Below, one piece after another: positions 11,216-21,019 of a stretch of DNA of 34,842 nt (the first letter of the stretch is position 1; every line of letters starts with the position of its first letter). The notes beneath the pieces were generated by a model. The model was not told the DNA's origin. It ran no database searches and saw only the letters and a program-made list of their open reading frames with translations. The stretch spans positions 1 through 34,842 of the forward strand of contig JADRCO010000391.1 of NCBI GenBank assembly GCA_021464525.1, given 5' to 3'. The translations under genes were made by a program, and so were the position numbers. The DNA comes from Rhizophagus sp. LPA8_4_AMF (Eukaryota > Glomeromycota > Glomeromycetes > Glomerales > Glomeraceae).

Positions 11216-11354
11216 ACGGTAAAAATTTAAAAAAACGTATTTCTTATTATAATAAATAAACATTAATAAAAAATAAGTAAAAAAAAAAAATTACGATAAA
11301 TAAGGCTGAACCTACTTATTTATATATCACCCTCCCTTTTCAGATTAAGTATTT

Positions 11355-12206
11355 AAAAAAACATAATTTAGGCCGGAATTTGTAACTGAAGATTATTTAA
11401 TTTTGGCCAAAAGTTTATATCCAACCATATTAATTTCCTTCATTATTCATAATTTAGCCATTTCAGTCATTGTCACATGATTAAGACTAATGTATAATGT
11501 AGGCCAGAATTATAGTGCTGAACAACATTAATTTCCGTCATTTGCCAGAACATGGTGTTATGTAAATCAGATAACTAGCCTAGATAATAAATGTATAAAT
11601 AAATTCTTTGTATTAATATAAAATATAAATTATTACCTTTTATGTCAAAATATATAAGAAATTTACGAACTGAGTCAGTGGAGCCTTAATTCTTTCAATA
11701 AATTTTAGTCTCAATTTTCGGCCTTAATTTTTTAACTTTTAGTTCGTAACTTTCTATGCAAGTAATCAGTTATATACCGTACTTTCTAACACTAATTTAA
11801 TTAATGAGTTTATGAATAAAATTTTATCGTTGGCTATTAATAAATTTAACCCAGGTTATGATAAAATTTTTATGACAAATCGATACGGAATTGTCAAAAA
11901 ATAGAATGTGAAGTACAATAGCTTATCATTTTCACTTTGAAAATAATGGTAAATTTTATTAAAAATGTACAAATATATTATTTCATATAAAATTATAAAA
12001 AAAAGGATGATTTGTTATTACATCATTTGAAGGACATGCAATAAATTTCTTATAATTTACATAAAAAGTATTTTGTACATAAAAAGATTTTTTTCACTTT
12101 GAAAGAAAATTTAATTGATCATTAATTTTAATCTTGTCACATTATTTTTTGTAATTATTAAAATTATTAAAATCCTCCTCTTTAACTCTTTAACTGCTTA
12201 AGAATT
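11355..12206. repeat. Shared 3' flank of kelch gene B (pairs with 19955-21019)
   Basis: GGCCGGAATTTGTAACTGAA, ATGTAGGCCAGAATTATAG, ACTTTCTAACACTAATTT and GATGATTTGTTATTACATCA occur in the same order in both flanks. The block starts with GGCC words like those of the gene A intron MITE. The part next to the gene is the former tail-coding end, now untranslated. Confidence 0.75.
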
Positions 12207-14050
12207 TTAATTTGTTAATTTCTTATTTAAGAGCTTGAAGAATTTAAACCCATCATTATTAGGTGTTGAAAGTATTTCTTCATTATTTACTATTGCTGAA
12301 ACTGGTTCATGGTTGGTTATATTTTCATTTTTAGAATGAATATCCCTTTCAGTGGGAATTACCTTTTCTTCTTGACCGTAATTATTATAATTATTATTAT
12401 TATTTTGGCTTTGTCTTTTTTTATTCCATTTATATAAAAAGAAACATCCAACTGATAAGAAAATACTACTTAATAAAGATCCTACAATTGCACCAACCAT
12501 TTTAGAATTATCTGATGAAGAAGGAGTAGGAGGTGAAGGTGGTGTGGACGAAGGTGGCGTTGGAACTGAAGGATCAAATTTTGTCGTCCATACATATTCT
12601 TCATTATTACTAATATCAAGTAATAATATATCACTCTCAACTGTTCTATCATAACCTCTTCCTATTAAATATTATATTTGTTAAAAACAATTTCTTTGCT
12701 TAAATAATGATATATAGAATATTATATTTACCAAATGTTATAACCATATATCTACTAATAACATTTGCTTTATGATAAGCTCTGGGCTTTGGAATATTTC
12801 CATTTATTTTTGGAATATACCAATTAAAATTTGTTAAATCCAATACATAAAGTGTAGAATCTACATATCCAGGATAATTAAAAACTCCTCCATAAATTAT
12901 GACTCTTTGACCATCTAAACCTATTAAAAATATAATTACATTTGTTATTAAATGATATTCAAACTTATAATAATGATCTTATTTAATTACATACCAAGAA
13001 TTGTAGAAAAACCACCTCTATTAGAAGGAATTTTTCCTGTTGTTATCTTGTAAATTTAATAATAATAAGTTATTTATACAAATTAAAATTTTCATTATAG
13101 TAATTCATATAACTTACTTTTGTATCCCAATTGTCATTAATTGTATCATATATATAAACCTACATAAATAAATTAACTCAATATTCCTAGAAAATCATTT
13201 TATATACAGTAGTTTACTTTTAAAAAATTACCTCTTTTAATGATGAAGCAATGCCTTTATTAATATTTAAAGTTTCAGTATTAAATGTAATAGTAACATC
13301 ATCCATACCACCTAAAACATAAATATTCATTAGTGAAATAAACAAAATACATATAAGAAACTGAATAAAAATACTATTAAGCTATAGTACAAAAATTACT
13401 CACTTACCTATATAAATAATCTTATTATTGGGTAACAAAGTAGCACCAAAACGATATCTCGCAATTGGTGCATTAACTGAACTTCCTTTTCTCCAGCTAA
13501 AATTCATTGTATCTAAAATAAGCATATCATTTACAAGACCATTAACAGTTCTTCCGCCCCATAAGTAAAATTTTCCACTATAGTCTATAACTCCTGTTAA
13601 ACCATGTTTTCTGATTGAATTAATTCCAGTTATTTCTTGACTATTCCATACAATATGTTGTGGATCAAATGTATAAACTAGTGCCATTGTTGAATCATTT
13701 GTAAATCCACCGTATAAATATAAAGTATCATTTATTGCACCACCTTTAGCTGATGTTGCGGAAGAATGTAATGGAACCATAGTAATTTTTGATAAATCTT
13801 TCCATGATAATTCCTGAGTATTAAATGGAGCGGAAACATCAAGATAAAAAAATTCTTTTACTTGATCGCCGTCTATTTTGCCATCTACTGGTAACTTTCT
13901 ATCGCTTAAAATATACAATTTATTATCAATGAGCGTGGTAGTATGGAAGTATAATGCACTTGATTTAAAGGGCGTTATTTGACAATTTACATCAAATAAT
14001 ACTTGAAATAGTATCCATAATAAAAAATAAACTAAAAATTTTTTAGACAT
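12207..14050 (-). CDS. Kelch gene B: secreted, membrane-anchored kelch-repeat protein, 486 aa, six exons
   Basis: Exons: 14050-13408, 13311-13232, 13159-13118, 13046-12995, 12920-12732, 12661-12207 (1461 nt in one frame). Exons 2 to 5 have exactly the lengths of gene A (80, 42, 52, 189), with the same phases. The start is the ATG that begins a signal peptide (Met-Ser-Lys-Lys, hydrophobic core, Asn-Cys-Gln near residue 23). Six kelch blades run to about residue 362. A short Pro/Ser/Thr stalk at 366-385 replaces the long repeat of gene A. A membrane helix lies at 391-412, followed by a basic patch and an Asn-rich tail. The tail ends about 90 residues sooner than in gene A, after a Phe-Lys-Phe-Phe-Lys-Leu-Leu motif. 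The intron 3 acceptor is a weaker ACAAG. The 5' flank is interrupted by a large insert starting about 180 bp upstream of the ATG. Function is inferred as for gene A. Confidence 0.9.
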
Positions 14051-14118
14051 TATTATATTTAAAAATTAATACTAAAATTTTGAGTGGCAAAATTTATCTA
14101 TTTTGTTTTTAAAAATTT

Positions 14119-14226
14119 TTGGCGTATAAATATTTTTCACGATACGCTTAGTATTTAAAGAAAGAACGGAACACAAACACAAAATTGTTTCACAACAATA
14201 ATGCTGTTACCCCTGCGTCAGTGACA
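14119..14226 (-). promoter_or_regulatory. Conserved promoter blocks of kelch gene B
   Basis: TTGGCGTATAAA at 14119-14130 (about 69 bp from the ATG; on the gene strand TTTATACGCCAA, TATA-like), AGAACGGAACACAAACAC at 14163-14180, and ACCCCTGCGTCAGTGACA at 14209-14226. The sequence match to gene C breaks right after the last block, where the large insert begins, so all three proximal blocks remain next to the gene. Confidence 0.6.
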
Positions 14227-14748
14227 GTTTGGGAGCATTCAAAAAACATTTTTTGTTTTTTTTATTTTATTTTACTCTAAAGGATGTTACTCAAACTTTT
14301 CAAAAAAAAACAAAGTTTTTATTTATTTTATTTATTTTATTTTTGAAGAGTAGTAATCAAAGTCTATAGCAAATACAAGTTAATAGTACCTAAGTACAAT
14401 TACAACAAATATACGTGTGTAGATCTTCGAACGTCATCCCCTATGGGACCTCACCCTTCGATAGAAACTATTTGAATAGGTAGAACTACGCTAGCTAAAC
14501 AAATGCAGAAACCCAAAAAAAAGAAGAAAAAATAAAAAAAGTCTAGCTATGAGTAAACAACCTATTATTGACTAGAAACTAGCAAAGGGGTTATATGTCA
14601 ATCTCAAACAAAATCCATATTTTTCTTTCAACTAGCGTAATAGGCAGAAATAAGCCATCACCAGCTGCCACTTGTAAATACTGTCAGAAGTGGAATGATT
14701 CACACTATTTTAAATTGTTTGAATGATAATGAACGTAAAAAAAACAAG

Positions 14749-16537
14749 CTAAACTGACAATAACTCGTCAGCTGCTAACGGAACATCCACGGAAATATGT
14801 GGATGTTTATGAGGGCGAGCCATCCTATGGGAAAGTATATCGGCGGTATTATCAACAGACCGTTTATGTGGTCGAGATTCGAGCACTTTACAATCGTCAG
14901 AGGTGTCGGATCTACAAACATCACCTCGTTTGTAACCCTCAGTTGCCTCGTAAAAATCGAGGTAAAAATTAGTATAGTGTCGACCAAGTTTGGTTAAACG
15001 CGTAGGGTCAGTGGTAGTGCATAAGGCTTGTGTTAAACGACTCATCTGTTCATGATAAACATCTTGATAGCGACTTAAAGTACGCATTAAACCAATGCGA
15101 GAATAGTATTTGTTGACAGACGTGCCAATGTATTTGGCCTGTTCTTGTCGTTCAAGATTATTTCGCTGTACATTTAGTGTATGTACATGATCAGAATACA
15201 AATCCTCTAACTTTTTCAACCATTGTTTAGATCCTACAGGTACGTCCACCTGTCTTTTAGTTTTGCCTTTGCCTTTCGACATCCTGAAAGGTGTAGTGGG
15301 AATAAAAGGAATGAGATGAATGGGAACAGGAAAATCTGTTGGGGGGGTAGGAGCAGGAGCAACCGGTCGAACTGGTAACGGAGTATGATCATCTATCAAT
15401 ACCGGAATATGTGGTATAGAAGGAGGAGAAGGACGAATTTTTCAGGTAAATGACGTTTTTGGAAGTTTGAAACCATAACGGTTTTCATCAGGAGCAGCAT
15501 CTGATTGCTGATAACGCAAATGAGATATTGGCTTGTGCAAGACTTGAGATTTCAAAAATAAAAAATGTTGTCGTCTAGCCATAGCTAATTTATATTCCAT
15601 ATCCAAAAAACCTCCTTTAGTAGAGGTGTCATGAAAAACTCTGGCACAATTTCGCTTGAAACGAGCAACTTGTTTCTTTGCAGTACTACTATTTAAACTA
15701 ACAACTTGTTTAAAATTTTGATAACATTTATGATATATATATCGTTTCTGGCTATTAATAAAAAACTGTCGTCCATTAGCTTCATAGTTCATGTTAAAAG
15801 TAATGCCTAAACGTCGAGAAAAAATTTTCTTGCGAGTATTGGCACAATAACGCTGATGTAGCAAATTAGCATATCCTACTTTGGTGTTCAAATCAACACG
15901 AGTCTCCGAAGGGACGCCCATAACTTTGGGTTTCTTAAAACAATCACTAGCAAAAAATTTTTTTTGGTGAGACACACACGCATGACGGTCATGTGACATG
16001 ACAAAAGGACTTGGTACAATACACTGGCGAGAATCCAATAAAGGAGTAAGAAATGTGACCTGACAAGGGGTATATATCCCAAAGTAAAACCGGTATCGTT
16101 TGTAAGTAAAATTAAAAATGTTTTTGTAATTCTATTACTATCAGATGAAGAGCCTTTCCGAAGATTAATAAAAGTCACGTGCTCTAACAACTTGTTTCTA
16201 ATCAAGTTGAAATATTTCTGTTGAATGCGATGTGGTAACACTCTTTGGTGCATAAAGAAATGTCTAAGCATCGTACTAATTTGGTATTTAGTATTCGGGA
16301 ATCTACTTGTGGAGCCATACCGAATAGGGGTACTTTTCATGTGGTAATCATTTGTGTATATCTTTAAATGAAGATCATTGGTGTTTGAACAAGGATCAGC
16401 AAGCTCAAAAAAGAAACTTTTAGATCGACTGATTTCATAGATCTTGTTATATCCAGATCGATTAGGTTTAATCACGTGGAATTTATTCAGGGAGACCAGA
16501 AAAGAATTTTCAAATTCGAAAGAGGTGGAGAAGACAT
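14749..16537 (-). pseudogene. Broken gene of an uncharacterised Glomeromycotina family (DUF8211-like, from memory)
   Basis: Three open pieces on the minus strand read as one protein. Piece 1 is open from about 16540 to about 16120. Piece 2, in another frame, runs from about 16120 (joined at an A-rich stretch) to a TGA at 15444-15442. Piece 3 continues in the same frame as piece 2 after that TGA down to 14749. Piece 2 has a basic, Cys/His/Tyr-rich core (Arg-Tyr-Ile-Tyr-His-Lys-Cys-Tyr-Gln, then Arg-Phe-Lys-Arg-Asn-Cys). Piece 3 starts with a Pro-rich linker, then Val-Pro-Val-Gly-Ser-Lys-Gln-Trp and a helical region. An ATG at 16537 opens a short Met-Ser-Ser-Pro-Pro frame that would need one more shift. 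The style recalls proteins catalogued as DUF8211 in Rhizophagus; this is recollection, not a search. G+C is visibly higher than in the flanks. Either a pseudogene or several sequence errors. Confidence 0.6.
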
Positions 16538-16608
16538 AAAAAAAAAAAAAACCAAAATATTTGGTAACTAAGAAAAGGACAGAGAAAAAAGGAAACTAAA
16601 AATAAAGT

Positions 16609-16625
16609 TATATATATATATAAAA
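16609..16625 (-). promoter_or_regulatory. TATA-like run upstream of the broken DUF8211-like gene
   Basis: An alternating TA run lies about 70-90 bp upstream of the ATG at 16537 on the minus strand, inside the inserted segment. It could be a TATA element or a simple repeat. The position supports the former weakly. Confidence 0.3.
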
Positions 16626-16942
16626 GGGAGAGACACTAAAAGCTAATTATTTTAGCGGGATAAGCAAAAGAAACAAAGAACTCTATGAGGAAAAGGAGGA
16701 AGAACGAAAATACTAGGCACGGTAAAGGGAGAAATATGTTTTGTATACTATTAGGGAACAAAAATAACAGCGTATTATAACAACTGTTAGAGCGAAAGCG
16801 ACAATTTTTATAAGAATTCTTATAAAAAAGAATAAAAAATAGTATTATATTAATATTTACTGCGCCATTGTATGTTAAAAGTGTTGGTACGGGAAAGAGT
16901 TCATGCCGGATCCCCTGATCAAAAAAAAAACAAAGTCGCTTA

Positions 16943-17505
16943 GGTGGATATAAATAACGCATTCATATTAAAGTCACGTGGATACGCCAAAAATGCATGG
17001 TTACGCAGAGGAAGAAACAGATTTATTAACATTACATGTATTATATATCCGATGTGATTAAACCTAAACAGTATGCCACTCTTATTAATATTAAACTCAA
17101 AATTTTAATATTTTCGGCAACAAAATTATTCGAAAATTGATGATCAAAATATTAAAGCTTGTGAATATCAAAATGTAATCCAGTGTAATATTAACATGCA
17201 TTTGAAAATTAAAGATTTAAACAGGTCATTTTAAGTAGATAACTCGAGTTTTGACCTTACAAAAATAAAAATTTTTTAGAACCATGACGATGAAAGTTTT
17301 TCTTGCAGCTACAGTACATAATTATAGATACTTGAAGTGACGGTTAAAAATATAAATCCCTATTATATTTCTATAATATAATGAGTTTGTTTGTTGTTTG
17401 TTTATTAACCTGTCTCCTGTTGTACTCTCTAAATCTACTGTAATACAAAGATTTTCCATTTAGAAAATCCTGTTTAATACTTGTCTAACATCAAACGCTA
17501 AAAGT
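16943..17505. repeat. Shared distal 5' flank of kelch gene B (pairs with 23022-23525)
   Basis: GTGGATATAAATAACG, CGATGTGATTAAA, TTCGAAAATTGA, GTAATCCAGTGTAATATTAA, AACCATGACGATGAAA and TGTTGTACTCTCTAAATCT occur in the same order as upstream of gene C. A CACGTG at 16975-16980 lies in a part missing from C. Confidence 0.8.
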
Positions 17506-17739
17506 AATAAAATTTTTAAAATAAACCTTTCTATAAAAAAATTTATCATTACTCTTAGAACTTTTTTTTGGTAAAAAAAAGCACTACGAAAAACAATAAA
17601 AACAAGTACTATCATTAATCGATATGATTACATTTTTTTTACAAATATGCAAAAAAAACTGTCTGTAAACTGTCTCAGAATTTTAAATTTATAATGTCCG
17701 TCTAATTAGACTTAGAGTTATTATAAACTTTAGGGATCG

Positions 17740-17880
17740 ATCCCCTGCAAAAATTTTTGTTAAAAATAGATTTTTTATTTTTTTCAAAGAGATTCCGCAG
17801 TTTTTTTTTTGCAAAATCATAATGGAATAGAAATATTTTTTCTACATAAAAATGATTAGGATTTTGAAAATACATTAATA
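17740..17880. repeat. Third, partial copy of the 10.7 kb / 19.3 kb relic sequence
   Basis: AAAGAGATTCCGCAG and TTTTTTCTACATAAAAATGAT resemble AAAGAAATTCTGAAG and TTTTTCTACATATAAATGAT at 10720-10775 and 19279-19345. The minus-strand frame 17702-17905 over it is antisense to the best frame of copy 1 and is probably not a gene. Confidence 0.45.
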
Positions 17881-18814
17881 GATAACGCTGGTAATTCATT
17901 AACATAACACTTTATAAAATTTGAGACGAAATTAAATATCAAAGTTTGAACACAAACTTTGTCTCGTTCGTAAACAAAAATTATTTAAAGGCGCTTGGTA
18001 AACGAAACATACCCTATAAGTCTATAATTTTCTATTAGCTAACATAGAGAGAATAATTTGTGAATTACTTCTGGAAAAAATGTCACATCTCAATAGTAAT
18101 CGGTAAAAGTCTTGACAAGAACAAGATATAGAAGACTTACAAGTTATTATAATGATGCAGCTGGGGAAAGTAATTTTATTTAATGTTGTTTGGCGCTCAA
18201 ATTGTTATGGTAATATTAAAATAGGAAAATTATCGTAGCTCACCACGAGTATCAGTCATCAATTCGTATTGGGAACAAATAATGGTGGAGGATTAATGGT
18301 AGCTGATAGGAATCGAATATTTATAATGTTAGGAATAAGTGATAACAATTTCAAATAAATGTCCTGATGAAACTGAAATTTATAAAAAATTTCAAAATTA
18401 TTAAACAACCCGAAGAAATTGATTGTTTTTAATCTGAAGAGACTAAATTAAAAGTTTTAGTATTTTTTTTTTCCTTTTTTTTCTTTGTATTAAAACTGAT
18501 GAATTATGGAATATTCATCAAAATTTTGATAATTTGATTGAGCAACATATTGAAAGCTTGGAGCCAAATGAGAAATTAAAAGCTTTGATTAATCAGAAAA
18601 AACTACAAAAAATAATAATGTTCGTGTGACAAGACTTGGAAGAACATGCATTAATAAAATACAAAATTGATATAATATGTATTAGATGGTATGTATTAGA
18701 TATTTATATATGCTTTAGAAATAATTTCTAAATACAATGTTAATATTGTAAATTCTAAAATCTGCATTTCAATTCGGCGCACAAATGATAAATTGATCAG
18801 ACTTCAAATTTCCA

Positions 18815-19890
18815 TTTGACGCAACTCAACATTAACATGCATTTAGATATTAACACTAATTTCCAAGGTTCACTCTACAAACTTTAAGTATATACTGTAC
18901 TATTGAACGAGGGGTGTTATACTGGTGTTTTCGCTTTAGCTCTTTTCGTCCATGCTGTTTCTTTTTATTTACTCCAAATCTTATATAAACTTTTCCTATA
19001 AATTTTAAACTGAAATTTTGAAATATAATAAATAATATCGGTTATGAAAATTTGTATGATCTTATTTGGCTGAACGATATATTAATTTAAAATTATAATA
19101 ATTTGTTACCTTATTTATCAGAATCATGGCACTCTAAATCATCTATAATCATACTACCAGTATAGAGTATATCTTCAGTACAAAATTTACAAATACCCTT
19201 TTATTGTCAAAAACAATACAAATGATACTTTTTTTAAACAAAAATAAATAGGTAATGAGAAGATTTTTTACTATACATTCAAAGAAATTCTGTAGCTAAA
19301 AATAAGTATTTGAATAAAATTGAAAAGAAAATTTTTCTACATATAAATGATAGTGTTTGTAAATACTGTACATTTACAGATATTATTATAATAATAATTT
19401 AGCGATTTTGGGAAACATAGTAACCTCCAATAGTAGTAGTTGCATCTGTTGTAAAAATTAACCATGTCCCAAATCTACCCATCGGCCTAAATTAGCGACC
19501 CATTCTAATAATGCCTTAAGACTGTACCAACGATGAACTATTATACGACAATGAAAATATCGGGCAAATAAAATCAGCATGATCCTATAGGACTGTACGA
19601 TAATAATTAATGTCATTTGGTGTTCCATTAGATTAGAAGTTATAAAGGATTGTAATGGGATATCAAAATAGTAGGAAAAGTAATCAAAATTCTTATTATA
19701 ACGATAACAAATATCATTTACAAGTACCGTTCAGTAAGGGTACTAGAAATTCGTATTGGTAATGATAAGAATATATAATCTCTTAAAACTGGGAATAAGA
19801 AAGAACAATTTTGAGCAGCTGCTAAACAATATTCCAGATGTCATAAGGAATGAAGTGAAATTTATGGAAAAACTAAGCGACCTGATTTAT
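18815..19890. repeat. Duplicated intergenic segment, copy 2 (pairs with 10110-11215)
   Basis: Same order of matches as copy 1. It has extra text at about 19440-19670, including 19551-19611, which matches the first 62 bases of the window (GCATGATCCTATAGG and CGATAATAATTAAT). The frame 19756-19953 (Asn-Ile-Pro-Asp-Val-Ile-Arg-Asn-Glu-Val) is disrupted in copy 1, so it is more likely a relic than a gene. Confidence 0.75.
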
Positions 19891-19954
19891 ATTTCTGAAC
19901 CAATTTATTTAATGTTTTACATATCACCCAAAAAAAAACATATACCGTACTAAT

Positions 19955-20645
19955 ATAGGCCGGAATTTGTAACTGAAAATTTTTTAATTTTGGCCAAAAG
20001 GTTTATATCAAAAACAAAAATATTCTAACAATAATTCTGGCCATATTAATTTTAATTCTGGCCATTTTATATATATACTAATCATTTGTCATTCAATCAT
20101 TGTCACGTGATTAAAAAGATTAAAGTATAATGTAGGCCAGAATTATAGTGCTGATCAAACATTAATCTCAAATAGGTAGCCTAAATAATAAATGTAAAAA
20201 ATTTTGTTTCAAGTTTTTTTCTATATTAATTGCAGATTTCTACATTAAAAGAAAAAGTAACAATAATTACAAACGGTTTTTATACTAGATATCAAGATAA
20301 TAATTAAAAAATAAGCATTTTTTCCACCTACAGGATATTTATTCTGTAATATTTATAAGAAAATAAAAAAAATTTTTTGTATTAATATATAAATTAAATA
20401 AATTATGTACTTAGTTTTTATGGAACAGAGTCAATGGAATTTTAATTCTTGGTATAACGTTTCAATTATCGATTTGGCCAATTATACAGGAATTGAAAGT
20501 TAAAAAAATAAGCTCAAAATTTGAGCGGACTTTCTATGCAAATAATCATTTATCCATTTCTAAATATATATTATAATTTTTTTCCAATATACTTTCTAAC
20601 ACTAATTTGATTAATGAATTTATGAATAAATTTTATCATTGGCTA

Positions 20646-20678
<33 letters not shown>

Positions 20679-21019
20679 TAGAATGTGAAGTATAGTAGCT
20701 TGTCATTTTCACGTTGATAATAATGGTGAATTTTATTAAAAATGTATAAATATACTTCTTACATATAAAATTATAAAAAAAGATGATTTGTTATTACATC
20801 ATTTGAAAATAATACTTAATATGAAACTTAATAATATATTAATACATAAAGAAATCGAACATACAATAAATATTTTATGATTTATATAAAGTGGTTTGTA
20901 CATAAAATTTTCATTTTTTGAAAGAAAATTAATTGACCATTAATTTTAATCTTGTCACATTATTTTTTGTAATTATTAAATTATTAAAATTCTCCTCTTT
21001 ACTAACTACTTGAAGAATT
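19955..21019. repeat. Shared 3' flank of kelch gene C (pairs with 11355-12206)
   Basis: Collinear with the gene B flank. ATAATTCTGGCC (about 20033) and GGCCAGAATTAT (about 20134) are an exact inverted pair, so part of this flank may be an old inverted-repeat element. It also holds a T/A homopolymer palindrome at 20646-20678. Confidence 0.7.
20646..20678. repeat. Homopolymer palindrome T16 then A17
   Basis: A run of 16 T meets a run of 17 A, flanked by CTA and TAG, making a perfect palindrome of about 38 bp in the gene C 3' flank. Such runs are also error-prone in assembly, so the exact lengths are uncertain. Confidence 0.9.

Larger units (their letters stand above)
14225..16940. other. About 2.7 kb inserted segment in the 5' flank of kelch gene B
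   Basis: The 5' flanks of B and C match up to the shared ACCCCTGCGTCAGTGACA block (14209-14226 and 22962-22979) and match again from TGGATATAAATAACG (about 16943 and about 23022). Between these points C has about 43 bp and B has about 2.7 kb carrying the broken DUF8211-like gene. The simplest reading is insertion into the B copy with a small loss of target sequence. On the gene's own strand its 3' side is A-rich (tandem ATAAA-like runs at about 14312-14345 and A runs at about 14255-14280), which could be a remnant of a retroposition tail. No clear terminal inverted repeats or target-site duplication were found. Confidence 0.6.

Noticed and set aside
14595-14726. 43-codon plus-strand ATG frame with Cys-Lys-Tyr-Cys and a later His
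   Set aside because: Too short, antisense to the 3' region of the broken DUF8211-like gene, and without supporting signals. A C-x2-C pair alone is weak evidence for a zinc-binding peptide.
16636-16962. 108-codon minus-strand frame
   Set aside because: It starts in the repeated kelch flank and runs across the insert boundary. Composition is Phe/Leu-rich with no domain. Probably chance.
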